This document shows, in pieces, positions 25,901 to 40,503 of a DNA stretch of 64,000 nt (the first letter of the stretch is position 1; each line of letters begins with the position of its first letter). This stretch comes from Marisa cornuarietis. Its lineage: Eukaryota; Mollusca; Gastropoda; Architaenioglossa; Ampullariidae. The position numbers and the translations under genes are program-made. The notes beneath the pieces are model-generated. The model was not told where the DNA came from. It was given only the letters and a program-made list of their open reading frames with translations, and made no database searches. The DNA lies in the NCBI GenBank assembly GCA_004794655.1, contig SMMW01000617.1, forward strand, positions 17,636,501-17,700,500, read 5' to 3'.

Positions 25901-28900
25901 CTCTCCAGACAGATCCGGACAGCGGATGACAGAGACCTCAGACTGTACAACACATACATGCAAATTCTGGCTCGTAGAAAAGATAAGTGGTACAGCGCAG
26001 ATGCACCAAATTTATGGCGTAATTGCAGACAAGAGATCAGAGTTGAATGCATGCTGATATAACATATCTCGACTCTAACCAGCGGCAAGATGGTGAAATG
26101 TGAGACGGAAGATCTCTAGTCAACCAAGTGGTTCCTTAGAGCGAAATAACCTGGCGCAGGCAAAGAGAAAAAAAAACATCCAAAAAACATGAACCTAACA
26201 GAAGCACAATCACCAGAGAGCTACTGGCAAACACGACAAGAGATGGAGAGCATCCTCCGTGTAGCCAGTTTGGCGAGGGGACCTACCCCTCAACCAACGC
26301 CAGTAAACAGAGTTTGTAATAAAATCTGGTGAGAAAAACTGATGTGTTTTGATCAGGTCATCTTTAATTTCTCTGTATTTCTCCTCTTGCTTTCTCGTTC
26401 TTTTCTTACATTTGAAAGATCTGCATCTCAGCTGCAAGTCTGAACCCTAACAACGCATTCAAAGGAAAAAAAAATGCCCCCCCCCCACCATGTCGCCACT
26501 AACACCACAATCACCGCCTCGTCCAAAACTGATCATCACAGCTACTCTCCTCTTTACCTGATCAATCCGTACCAGAGAAATGTGTTAGGAACATGGTGGT
26601 GGGGCATTTCGTTGAAGATTAAACGTAAAAATGATTGATGGAGAAAGGGGATAGACAGAAAGAAGGAAAGATGTAAGTAAAATGGTTTTTGCAGACGAAA
26701 GAGATGGGAGATGTCTGGTGCATATGTGTGTCATAAAGGCCAAACCGAGTGCAAATTATTTTTCAGAAGAGTGAGTTTAATTCAGAATAAAATACTCATT
26801 AACAAAGTTATTTTTAGACGACTAAGTTTAATTCAGTGTATAATACTCATTAACAATTTTTTCAGACGAGTAGGTTTAATTCTGTACAAACTACTTATCA
26901 ACAAAAATATTTTGCAAACGAGTGGGTTTCATTCAGTATAAAATACTAATAGCAAAACTGTGAACAAAATGTTTTACTGAATATATCAGATATCTCTTGG
27001 AAAGAGGCCAGGAACAAATATTCCGTGACTCCACTGAAAGATCATTGATTGAAAAACCCCTAATTAGCACACGCTCTATACCTTCTGGGGGATCAGATGT
27101 TAGAAACAAGAAATAAAAACTAAATAACTACAATGTATTCGCAAAACAAAACTAATTGCAACGCCGTGTTCTCTTAATTTGGCAGGAAGTTCAATTTCGT
27201 GTTTGACTTGAGTACGTCTTTAAACAGAAGAAGAGATACACCTTTGCTGCAACTGGAAGAACCTGTGAATTCACGATTGAAGAGTGAATCCCCAACCCTG
27301 AGTAAATGTCATTGCGGCAAAACAAGGAAGAAAAACCAGACGCCAGCTTCTGTTGGACGGTTTCTTGGCCTGACGGGTACCTTCTGCCTCCGAAGCCTTT
27401 GTTGATCACGTGTTACTGTCGTCAGTGACAACCGAGCGGGAAGTGGCGTTCACTTGCCAAAACCTCCATCTGTGGCTGTACGACCCGACACGCCAATCAC
27501 ACAGTCAAACGAATTGCCGACCGCAAAAATACCCTTCAGGCAATATAGCTGATGATTGAACTGTCAGCTCACTGAGCGAACTCCTCGCCGTCAGATGACA
27601 AGACGACAGCAAGACAAACTCCACCGTCGTTATTATCGATAATACGAGCGAGTTGATGCAGTCTACACGATGGAGAAGAGTTCGAGGACAATCAAGTGGG
27701 ATACAGGCGCCGGTGTTCACTGCTTTTCTTCCTGCACTACCACGTTGGTGATGAACTACAGGATCCCAGTCATCAATTTTTCGTCGTTCTGTTAGATTAC
27801 ACTGCGTGATCTGAATACAACAATATTTTTTGTTATGCATGACAATGGTGCTGACAAAGTTTTGGCATAAACGATTTAGAAAAACCCACATTATGTTTGT
27901 TGACTGCTCAGATTTTGTGCGGAGCTGTAGGGATCCCTACATCATGCTCACCCATGTCCACCCACGTTCACCCACGCTCAAATAATCTTTATGTTATTGA
28001 TGTCTTTACGCCCACCTAGATACAATCTCACAAATATGTTATTTCACAGAAAGGATCGTAAAGACACAGCAAAGCAGACCACACGACTCAAGAAATCAAC
28101 AGCAATGGATCACCCCGTGTCGACGTCACCATGCTGTTGTTGTCCACCCACCACCTTCAAGACTTTGAAAAAAATACATATCGTTGTTGTGAAAGAAAAT
28201 ATCCCGTCAGAATGGGTGGCGGAGGTCAGAATAGCTTTGCAATCTTCGTCAACCTCGGGGACTTCAGCGGCGGGAGGATAGAAGAGTGAAGGAACAGCGA
28301 ATCGTTCTAGGAGAGACAGAAGAGAAAGGAAGCATTTTTGTCAAAGCCGCCCACGTGCTTGTGTATAAACGATACACCGCCGGCGAGTGTTGGTGGATCG
28401 GTGTGGAGAATGCCTTCAATTTGCACGCTAATGTGGAAACGAGGAGATGCGGGAAAAACACTCACAGGAAGTAAGAGAATCGTGATGACAAGAAGTGAGG
28501 ATCCTAAACCATGGTAAAAATCCAGTGTGACGAGTTTCAGCAAAGAACTATATATCGTTAATGTGTAAACCAAAACAAAAATTACTAAAACAAACTCTAA
28601 GAAAATTTGTTAAAAGAAAAAAAGAAATAAGGTAAGAAAAAGGAGATGAGGGAATAGAGAAAGTATGTTGTGAGAGACGCAGTGAGATGGTTTTACAAGG
28701 GAAAAGAGAAAGTATGTAAGAGACGTAGTGAGATGGTTTCATGAGAAGAGAGAGAGACAGAATGTTGTAACAGACGCAGTGAAATAATTTTATGAGCATC
28801 AAAACAACTTCTGCGTTTTCTTTGCGAGTTGGCTGCTTTAGCCTTCTGCAACATTTCTTTCTTTTTAGACCTTGTATAAAAAGCAGACTTCCTTCACAGA

Positions 28901-31900
28901 CTGACTCAGACATGATGAATGAGGGAGTACCTCACTGAACTTCCCCCCAAAATACCTTTTACACATGCACAGAAGTTTCCGCACGCGCAGGCACACATTT
29001 CACACATTTGCCACACCCGTATTATCTAGACCAGAGGTTTTCAAACTTTTCCAGACGCGTACCACTTTCGAAAATTCGAATTGACTGAGTACCACCTCCC
29101 AACCCTACATACAGCCCCGTAAAATATATACTGTATATATATATATATACACATTCTTTTATTTTGGGGCATGGTGATAGCGTACCACTCGTCATATCTT
29201 GCCACTACTGGTACGCGTACCACAGTTTAAAAACCTCTGATCTAGACCACCCTACCCCTAACATGGCACACCTTCAGTCAAGTACTGATACACGATTAAA
29301 CGTATTTAATGATAATTGGAGCATAAAATGCACAGAACGTAAATCCTAGCATTCGTTTCTTCACAACCGTCCGGACCGATATGATAACAAACTTTGGTCT
29401 CTAACAATCCTGTCTGACAAGAGATATACAGTGTCCAGCTAGTTAGTAGGTAACAAGACTTTTAGCTTGCTACGGACAATCAGCTTGCCTTCAGACTATT
29501 GTGTGTGGAGACGATGGACAGTCAGCTTGCCATCAGACTATTGTCTGGGGACTAGGGACAATCAACTTGCCATCAGACTATTGTGTGTGGAGACTAGGAA
29601 CAACAGTTTGCAATCAGACTAGTGTGTGGAAACTAGGGACAATCAGGTTGCCATCAGACTATTGTGTGTGGAAGCTAATCCAACATTCCGCATTGTCCTA
29701 CATCGACACCAACATAACACTGCAGGTGGTTCTGACGAGAGGGATTGGGAGGCGGTCTTCAAATCAGTTCTCACCTGATGTAAAGTTGCACCTGCAGATC
29801 CCGGCACTTGGAGAAAGACTTCTGCAACCAGAGACCAGCGGCCACTGTCGGCAACACCCCGTGACGGCTGTCAGTGGATGAGACTCGCTCCCCGAGGGAG
29901 GACGAAGACGTCGGTAGAGTACGGAAGGATAACAGCCTGTGTAGTGATACTGTCGGTGGTGATGGCCAAGCCTGGGCCGGCTGGACAGGTGTGCGGTGCG
30001 GGCATTCAGTGAGGGACAAATCGAGAAAGTGCAGGGAGGTGTGTGTGTGTGTGTGGGGGGGGGGGAAGGGGTGCTAATCCTGGTCGTCGTCTGCTCTTTC
30101 GTCATCGGCAGTGTGCGGCGCAAGCGAGGCTTCTCTCTCCGACCACGTGACACATCCTCTCCAAGCAACTTGATGAACGTCTCGACTGCGCGCGCGCCGA
30201 CTTGAATCTTGATAACATCAGACCAGAGGGACAGTTCATTGTGATGTGCGCAATCGTTTCTTCGCACTCTCTGAGAGCTTATTTTTCATTTACGAACGCT
30301 AGTGAGCGGGCTGTGTGATGGCGTGGTTGTGGATATGCATAGAGAATACGGATGCGTTGTGGGGTAGCTCTGCGTGCGTGACTTCATGCACACGTGTACC
30401 TGCCAACGAGTGAATCACTGTGCACGTGAAGTCCGCACGGCAACTTTTTGTTGCTGTAAGTTTCAGAAAACAGGTTCGTGTCGTGTTCCAGTCTAACACT
30501 TACGTGTGCACATAGCTCTCTTGGCGATTTGTGTGTGTGTATGTGCACGCGCGCGTGTGTAATACTTTATATTAATGTTTAAAGTAGTGTAAGGTTTTTT
30601 TCCTTCGCTGCTAGAAGATCCGATCTTGTTTGGTCGATCAACAGAACCTCACACAGCAAAATGAAACAATTCAGGAACAGCTACTCGTGCAAAGTATCTG
30701 CTCCTGTTTAATAGGTTTGTGCCCTTTACACGAGCGTTTGCGTCGGTAAGGTCTCGGCCATCTGTGTACTGTTAGGAAATCGGTCAACAGTCAAACCTGA
30801 CTCTTCCCCCATCCCATCGTGATTTGTCACACAGTGGTTAAATGTGTTAGTCCAGCAAGATTTGTCGCGGAGTGGTTCATCGTGCTCGAGTAATGCAGTC
30901 CGTTTATCTGCGTGGGTGGTAAACCAGCAACGCATTTATCTCTAGTCAGTCTATTAAGAAACAAATCACTTGCTCTTCTTGAGTAAAAATAGTCATCTCT
31001 CTGCTTTTGGTAGCAAATAAAATCATCACTTGAGTGTTAAGAGCTAAACTCTAAGCGTAGCACCCGGTTAAAAAAAAAACTAGGATCAGCAGCCAGTGGT
31101 AAAGATATGAAAACGGAGATGACGTACCCACAAAACCGCGAAACTATTCTGATTATTAAGAGAAGGTATTTCACAAAACTGCAACAATTTAAGAAAAGCA
31201 AGAGCTCGTTGAACTGAATAAAATGAATCACAGAATGACAATGATGATAAACGCTGTGAGTGTGTGAGTGAGAAAGAAAGAACCTGTTTATTGGGTAGGC
31301 CATAAGCCCATTCCAAGGGGGAGATGACATCAATGAGTATAGTAATATAAGTACACATTAATCAACTCATTATCGACCGACGTTTTTCTAACATCAGGAA
31401 TATGAAAAGACCCAACTGTCTAATTACCGACTCATTGGTGCTAGATAATAACTGAACGAGTACATGTGCTCTTTCCTTGTGTGTGAATGAGAGAGAGAGA
31501 GGGTGAAAGAGACGTAGGGACATATCTTTTATCGCTTTAAGCACATTGGCACATTGGGAGCGAGAACCTTCTCGATCATATCTGGCTATATATCCAAATC
31601 TATTTAATTTTCATTCATAATTCACATGTATTCTCATACTCATATAAACATATAATTATACAGCAAAGACATACTAGAAAAGATTATAAGGCTGCACACC
31701 AACTTCCACCCCTATTATGCCTTTTACCTCTCTCTGAGGTGTGCATGAGCGTGTTTGTGTATGCGTGTGTCAGCGTCTGTTTGTCTATGTGTGCGTTTCT
31801 GTGTAGGTTTGTGATGTAGGTATGTGAATGCTTGTATACGTGTTTGTGTCTTTATGTATGTGCGTGTGTGTATGTGTTGGTTTCTGTGTGTGTTTGTGTG

Positions 31901-34900
31901 AATGTGTTTCTTTGTAAGTGTGCGTGCGTGTGATTGTGTGTGTGTGTGTGTGTGAGTTTGTGTCCGTGTATGTGAATGGGCGCGCACAGTCTTCTGTGTG
32001 TCTGTGTCTAACCATTTCATAAAGCTCTTGGCTGCCTCACACCTCAGAGCAAGGTGGACACTCTGTTTCTTTGTCCCTTTACTTGCAGATGATCGACCAG
32101 GTGCTACTCAGGTGTGTGTCACCTACCTTGCACCTTCGCCCTCATCACAGGAGTTGCTGGGCGAGTGTTCCGGCGACAGTGTCGTCGGAGAGACATCTCC
32201 ACAGTTCTGAAACAAAGTCAAGACACATTTTACCAAACTTTTAGCCGGACGATATTTAAAGGTTATACGAGAAGGCAAGAAAACGATCTTAATTGACAAA
32301 ATAGTCCTCTTCTTGTTACTGCTGTGCTGCTTTGTTATTATGAGTTCTCTTATTTATGTTTAGCTATATTTATATACATATGTAATGATGTATGTATGCC
32401 TGCGTGCATGAATGCTTGCATGGTGTGTTCTGACTTGGTAGGGACAGTAATTTTCAGTGTTCCAAGCTGGTACGGGTGTTTACCGTTTCAGTTTTTTTTA
32501 AGTGTTATTATTATTTATAACTTTGATTGTTACGTAAAAACGACACAAGACAAATAATGAGATTTCCATATATATATATAGTTCCAATGGTAAGAACACG
32601 ACCGGTCAGCCTTCCAAGCTTCACAATTAAGGGGAAAGTACCCTATATCGTGTTCATGGTCAGACATATTTGTAGAGTTGCATCCCTTTAGCAAATTTCA
32701 GTGCCACCATACGCTCAATATTAACAACACGAAGACTGGTAGAGATACATCACAAGAAATGTTGAAAAATTAATAGGGATATATCACAAGCAATGTTCAA
32801 CAATTGATTTGGCGATGGTGCGGGTCAAACTGTCATGCTTTTATGGCAATTAAACATTATTCTCATTGCCTAGGCATACAATAGATATAACTGTGTGACA
32901 CGTTTTAAACATGTGTGAAAATTTAAACACGACAGGGACGATGAACTGATATTATCCTCTTCTTCTTTCATCGTAAGTTGTGTGCCCTTTTCACATCATT
33001 ACACACGACGCACAGCCATAGTAAGTCCGTTCACGAAACGTACTTTTTGTTATTCCAATAAAAGCAGAATAAGAAAATGTATGAATTCAGTTCAAGAATA
33101 ATAAGGTAAATATCGATGTCCATAGCCATATTACAAACGTCAAATAAAGAGCATATATATATATATATATATATTAAGTCACAGTATCTTTAGTTACTAT
33201 GAATAAACATTTCACAAAAGACACGCTGCTGACCCCTTTCACAAAATTTCGTCAGTCATAAAAAGATTCAAATTTGAGGAAAAACGACTGATATCTGGTC
33301 ACACCAACGAGGCTGAAACTAGGAGCATAACACAATCAACAGCCACATTACAGGTGATTACAGTTGTCAACAACGATAGACCACGTGACAATTTGAAAAC
33401 GAAACGTCCACATCATTCTTTACTATTGCTTTACCAATTATCTAAATTCTCTGTTTATACGATGACAGATTACAAGAACTCCGGGTTAGCTACACAACTG
33501 GAAAAATTCTCTACTGCTTCATCCTTGGATAGCAGCAAGGGCCGCTTCTGTGTCCTCGATGCTGATTTTCATCGCAGTTTGTAAAATTATTTTCCTTGAT
33601 TTTCCGCCCAAGTCGTTCATTTTGTAATTGCAGTAATATTTTCCTGCGGAAGGAAAGGATTGACATGGCAGGGCGAACATCTTAAATGTTAATGCCGATA
33701 TGGTTATGGATTAATTTGCCCTTCACGTTTGGGACAGGTGAGCGACAATTTACTGGATGTGTAATGCAGTATTTAGAAGATTGCGCTTCGTTTGTTCTAC
33801 TAGAAAAATTAGTACAACTAAGGCCCTGCAGTCAAAGATTCATGCCATTATTCAATCCATTAAAAAAGGAGGCATCGGTGAAGTCAATTATATAAGCAGG
33901 CTCAAAATACCACATTTATTAATATTTGGGGTAATTAAACTACAACCTTTATCAAAAGGACAAAGAACATAACCTTCTGTTTAATCATATATACGGTGAT
34001 GTAGCCCTATCTTCTATCAAGATCAGGAACATAATGACATGGAAATGTCTCCCGGCACTTAGCAGCATGTGATAAAGGTGGATCAGAATATTTTTCAAGT
34101 ATATAAGTCGATTTAACAATGGATAGACCAAAACTATTATTTCGCTTCGCCAAGAACGCACTCTGTCGACAAGGATGTGTTGGATTCGATCTATAAATAT
34201 ATTTACCAATAGATAAAAATGTAATATACTCTCCTGTATATGCATAAATACGTGTGAATGTTTCCATACAGAAGATTTGGAATATAATATTTCGTACTTC
34301 GAAGCTGTTTGTATACTTTGTTAGAGCAAAAGGAAGAAATTACTTCCTATTGAACTGAGTTTGATACTCTGCTGACGAAGTTAGACAAGGGCTCTTATAT
34401 AGACAGCAACGCGAGTTCGTCAGCTCACGTGAAACTCAGCTAAAGTCACAAAACGCGATTCGAAGACGAAGGTTACACAGCTTTGAAACATTATTTAGGG
34501 CATTATCTATTTATCTTTGGAATGTATGGCGTATAAAATTCGCTCATGCTTGTTAATTCTGGCTAGATTTATCTTACGATTCACGACGGATTGTAGGAAA
34601 CATTTTTCAGAAGCCGACCTCCCCCAAAAGCTCGGTAGGAACGTCACCACCCGTCCGTCTGTGAGCTGATCTCGGTCACTCCATCGATCACGTGGTCAAA
34701 GAGTCATTCCGCTCTCCTCCATTAATCCAAGCATTCACTGGCACCGAACCACTTTAGTCGGAAAGGAGAAGACAGAATCTCGTGGAGTCCAGTCGGCTCG
34801 CGCGAATGGCTCTGCACTTTAAGAAGCGAACGTGCACGGACTGAAGATCAGGATGTCTACGAAGAATCACCCAGCCCTTCCTGTCCCCTTCCCACAAAGT

Positions 34901-37900
34901 CTCGCGCTCTGTAAGTATGAGAAAAGCGATCCCTCTCGTGAGCGGACGAGATCCGGTAAGGAGTGCACCTCCAGCTCTTGTCCTGGCGGAAATGGTATTA
35001 CCAATATGTCAGAGGGCTTAGAATGTTGTCTAGTGCGAGAAAATATGACAAGACCAGCTAATGCATCCACATTTAAATAAAGAATTTCAAAATCTCAGGA
35101 CAACTTTTTTACATCTGTAAATTTTAGGGTAAAAAAGTATTTTTCAGCTCTTCCCCGTGTTATTTTGTGACTTGTCCTCCTTGATAGGTCTGCTCTTTGT
35201 TTTTATTACTCAGAGCCTCAGCCCAGTTCTTGTTGCTTTCTCTTTCTTCCATTGCTACAGGGCTAGCTCAGGCACACGTCTACACGCAATCTTAGAAACA
35301 CTGAAATAAAACATTGCTATATTATAAAATATTTCCAAGAGTGCCCCTCCTGTTTTGTATTTTAAGTTAAATGTATTAAAGAAAATCCCGAGACAAAAGG
35401 AAAAAATTATTTTATCCTTTTTAGTACATTTAAATAAAAGTGAGCTTAAAAAATTCTTTTCTTTCACTTCTAGTCAAAGACTCTAGTAGGTCCTGCTGCA
35501 CTGTCGAACACACTACCCACCCGGCTAAGGCCCCTTCTAGAATAATATATAATAGTGGAAAGGGAAGCCCTGGACTGGAGAAAAGATGGGTAAAATGGGA
35601 TGAGAGTGGGTGTAGAGCAGCAGACGTGTGCAAAGAAAGAGAATCACATCACAGTTCGAACACAGCAAACAGAGCTTTGTTCACACGCACGAGACGAAGC
35701 CGAGACCCTAAACAGCCATGGATTTTCCACTACCCTCTCTCACACGCAAAATTAACTCTGGTCTCAATTCCGATACCAATCTCACCCCAACAGCCCACTA
35801 CTCCCACCTCCATAGGAATTCGAAAAACAGATTAAATCGACTATTATAAAGGCTTAATTAGTATACTTTGTTTTAAAGTGGACGTAAGTGGTTCTTGTGG
35901 AAAGTGGATCCTAGCCCTGTCTTTCTCGAATCTTTACCTACCCTGATAAATCAGTGGGAGGAGGAAGATACATGGGGGATGTCAGGTCCCGTTGCTCTGT
36001 CACGAAAAGGTCGAGACAAGATCCGTGTGACGCTGAACGGGTGTCTGATCACATACCCGAGGACAGCTGTATGTGCATCACAGGCAGATCATGTCTTATA
36101 CTGGCAGCTGCTGCATATCTTGGACCTGATAAAGGATCGATCCAAAACTTACCCTCGGGGTTCCTGCTAATCTGTGCCATCGGCGATGACAAAATAAAAA
36201 GGTTGACTCGCCACTTTCTATAGCGGCTAATTAAGTGCTACAAAGATTAAACAGACTGAACCTGGTGAAACACAGATTCCTTTACTTCTATTATATTTTC
36301 TCTCAAGCAAAATTTGGCAGTCGAAACGAAAACAGCTAGTGCCACTTTAATGTTTTACGTGTCAGAACAGCAGGCGGGCCTCATTTGAAAATGCGCAGAA
36401 AAAGGGGAAAATGTTTTTTTTTTAAAGTCTTTAATCATCCAGTGCCTGTATCAAGTTAAGGGGATGTGAATTAAGCAGCTTAGCATCTTATTGGTGAATG
36501 TGTTTCGTCACCGGAAAAAATTTACCAGTGAGATGCTAAGCAGCTTAGTTCAGATCTTCGATTGGAGCCACGCATTTCTTTCTGGGTGTTGCATTTGTTA
36601 AAATGTCTGGGCGCACAGAGTGCCTGGGTGTGCTTTAATTCCCTCCTTCCCCCAGCCTTGTCACTCTTTCCACGATAGTGCAAAATTACCGCTAGAGGCA
36701 AGCCACCTTTCCTTATCATGTCAAATAACCGACAGTGTTTCATTATCTCAGGCCTTCGGTAAGGTTTTTCACTGCGAACCATCGGAATCAAAGCTTTGTC
36801 TTCGTGCAGTGTAATGAAAATGAAAATAATAATAATAATGAAGATGATGATAATTGTACAACGCGTTTTAACTTTAATGTAGGTGCAGCATCATACACAA
36901 ATATACAAATGTTTACCCGACACACGGTATATTTATCACGCATAGGAAACCATAGCAAATGTGGTGACCGGACACTTAATCCCCAGACATTTAATCCCTA
37001 GCCACTTAATCCCCAGACACTTAATCCTCAAAAATGCCCCCAAATCGCGACACAACACTCAAAACTGCTATTTTGTGAACTTGAAATATTATAACCGTAA
37101 GAGAAATGTGTCACGTGGTTACTCTAATGAGATGTAACAATCGCCCCAATTAGGGTACCTTCGATCATTAGCTTACCTGTCATATTGATTAACAACACTT
37201 TTCATGTCATATTGTTGAAGAACATTGACTTTAATAGCTCACATGAACTTTAACTAATGTTAAAGATGTTGAAGTTAAGTATTATTTTAATTGTCAAACT
37301 TATTTTGATGTTTACATGAAAATAATTATTTGAATTTGAATTAAATTTTCCATTCACTTCATAATTTTTTTTAGTTGAAATTTAATTTTGAGGATTAATT
37401 GTCTGGGGATTAAGTGTCTGGGATTCAGCGAATGTATTGAGACAGCATCACATCGAAATATCAGAGCAAGATCTCGCAGTCAAGGAGAGGCGAAGAAAGG
37501 GTTAATTTACACACATAGCATAAAGTTCTGCGGTTTTTTTGTTTTGTTTTGTTTTTTTGGAGTGAAGCTTCCAGGATCTTTACAGCTGAGAGCAAAACAC
37601 ACTGGCACCAAAGAGGACACGCGAATACATCAATAGTGAATACATCAATGGTCTAGACAGCTCATGAAGCAGGAGTGAGGATGACACAGAAAACACTTAT
37701 CATCTGGAAACGTTGAGATGAAGTGGCATAAAATTGCCCTGGGGAGAACCGACCTCCACGGGGTCTAGACATCGCAGGGCATCAAATGGGTAGTTGCAAA
37801 GGTGGGGCAGACACGGGGTAGGTTTCTCGTTGTCAGTTCAAGAACGAAAACAAAACAAACCCTCGCTATTTTCAGATTTGATTTCTATGCTACCGCGCAT

Positions 37901-40460
37901 GTGCATTTGCGAAGAGATGTGGCAGATCTGGAAAAATAATGCTGAGGAGCAGAAATAAATAAGGGCTGTTTAGCAAAAATCCAAACAAGGGAAAAAACGC
38001 TGCTAACCAACTGATAAAACAGCAAAACAAGTGAACAGTGTTTGATGGAATACAGAAAGAAAGAAACCACATACGTGCGGAATTGCAAAGCGATCAGCCA
38101 ATGTTATCAAGTTACCTCATGTTACCGTCAACTAATGTTATCAAGTTATCCAATGCTATCAAGTCTAAATGGACGAGAGTGCTTTTTTAAAAAAAAAATT
38201 GTGTCGAAGAGACCGGCTACGAAAGACCAAGACCACATCTGATGACATAATTTGGCGAATATCTAGAGAATTAAATATTATGGTTCATTTTAGGCGAGTG
38301 TATACAGTGCGGTTATGTAGGACTTTGCGATTCATATTTATACTACTCTAGTTTCACAGACCTTTCAACATATTTGTTCAAATCAAAATTATTGCAGCGA
38401 CTGTATATGTGGCTGTGTTTTCATTTTATAAAGCTGAGAATATCATTATGGTCATAACAAGTTCTGTACAGTGCTATAGAGTAAAAATATAAGATTAATA
38501 ATCGAACGAAATATTTTCCAGTTTACGAAGGAGGAGAACATTCCTTTTTTCACCAGCAGTCACAAGGCATTAGAACGTCTGCAAACATGTATAGTTTAAA
38601 AACTGCTCTAAATAAATAAGCAAATAGATTGTATATATATATATATAAATAAAAATAACATCTTCAAACTGTGCGATGTCTCACCGATGGATCGGACAGG
38701 ACTTGAAATTACACATAACACAGGAAATTAACAGCTTGAGGAAAGTTTTAAGTTGCTGCAAGGACGACCTCGTAATCTCATTAACGACAAGACAAATATT
38801 TTCTAAAAATGCAGATTTAAATGGTGGGCAGTCAGACGTGCATGTGGACTGCACGGGTAGTGAAGGAATTCAAAGTAACGGGGGATACGATACACCAACA
38901 GTAACTGCAACAACTTTGTGATAATCTTACACAACATTATTCTCACTAGGTAGAGTATGCGGAGCCAAATCATGACATTGTATAAAGCTATGGCCACGAT
39001 ATGGTATATGAAATCATATCGTTTATATTCCTATACTCTCTCCTTCTTTCTTTCTCTCTCTCTCTCTCTCACACACGCGACATGACCTTCTTTTATAATA
39101 AAAATCTAGAAATGGGGTATTCAGGAGAACTTAGCGTTCTTTGCGATTCCTACCGCAACCCTCCATCCGTAATAAATTACGGGTACAGTACATTTCATGC
39201 GTGTATAAAGCTTCCAAGTTCAAACAACTTGGTCTTAGGGGCCTTCAAAAGAAAGATGCACTTGTCAGCTACACACTTCTGCATTTAGGCAATTTCCAAT
39301 TGACGGAGGAGTTTCCACTGGCCAACAATTAGTGATAATGGCTGGCTACCACGTGTCTTCACCAGTCAACAATTAACGGTAATGGCTGGCTCCATTGCCA
39401 CACAACGTGTCTGGAAAATCACGAGCATGAGATTTGAAAAGTTTCAATTCATCTACACGGCTCTGCAAGTAACAGTGAATAAAATATATCGGATCTTACT
39501 TAGCTAGTCACAAACTGTGCTCATAAATACAAACTAAGCTTTCAATCATAAATGCACCAGAAAAAAGTTCCTGCATGGACATTTAGGGTGTATGGCACCC
39601 TTAAAACTTATCCGCTGATCGGCTATGATTTAAAAAAAAACAAACCAGAACAGCCCGTCGGCGCAGATATTTGAAAAAGATGCATTAGAGGAAGGGGGGG
39701 GGTGGTGAAGGTAGACGCCTTGGTTTCCTAACAACTTGTAAAATGTGGGCGTAAAAGAAGATTCTAATGGGTTTCTGTTGGCTCGTATCGTCACGATGTC
39801 TCGTGGCATCAAAGGTTAACCGATGTGAAGGCCCGCATCAGCATTGACGCGCGCGGTAAGAAGGGGTTACGAAGGTCAGCACGTGCTCACCTCCTTTTTC
39901 AACTCCCGACTCAGAACGACTCTAAATCCAAGAAGCATCTCACGGAGGTCACGGAGGACGGGGCCGAGGTTCATTTCTCCATTCCAGCCTCACCAGCGGC
40001 ACGGCAAATGGAGAAACCTGCAGCATCTGAAACGTTGTAAGGATTGGTTGATGGCTGCATTTATTCGTCTCGGAAATGCGTCCATATCGGTCCACTGTGC
40101 TTTCTTACCAGGCTCCGCGCCAAGCCCCACAGCTTAGATTTCCAGGCAATTTTGTAATCTGCATTCCACGAGAACATGCGAGATTTGCGCTTCTGACAGG
40201 AGAGCTTTGCATTACAAGTGCCTTCTCTTGTTGCAGAACGCAGGCTTCCGGTGCACAGCAAAGTCCGCCCAGTATAAAGCTCTTATTGCGACCTGTTAAT
40301 ATTTGTTAGTGAACAGTTTTTTCGGCCGCAGACGGAAGAGCGATTTCAGAAGAAAAAACAAATGGCTTAGCTCGTTAGGAAATGAGAGTATTTGGCTCTG
40401 AATTCTTACTCACTGTCAGATGGTTTATAATAGGTTTATGAGATTAAGAAGAAGAATAAC

Positions 40461-40503
<43 letters not shown>

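Noticed and set aside
29464..29686. Regularly spaced repeats that might suggest a CRISPR array
   Set aside because: The units diverge throughout, there are no unique spacers, and the context is an animal intron. It is a minisatellite.
29764..30267. 167-codon minus-strand open frame over RhoGEF exon 3
   Set aside because: It reads exon 3 in the wrong frame and runs through a G-rich tract. Only 29775-29867 in the other frame fits the spliced gene.
35440..35835. 131-codon plus-strand open frame
   Set aside because: Low conservation appearance, no homology and no promoter or splice support.
36140..36185. Minus-strand ATGGCACAG followed by a strong GTAAGT donor, as an alternative RhoGEF first exon
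   Set aside because: It ends in phase 1. Joining to exon 2 at 32206 reaches a TGA, so the frames do not fit.
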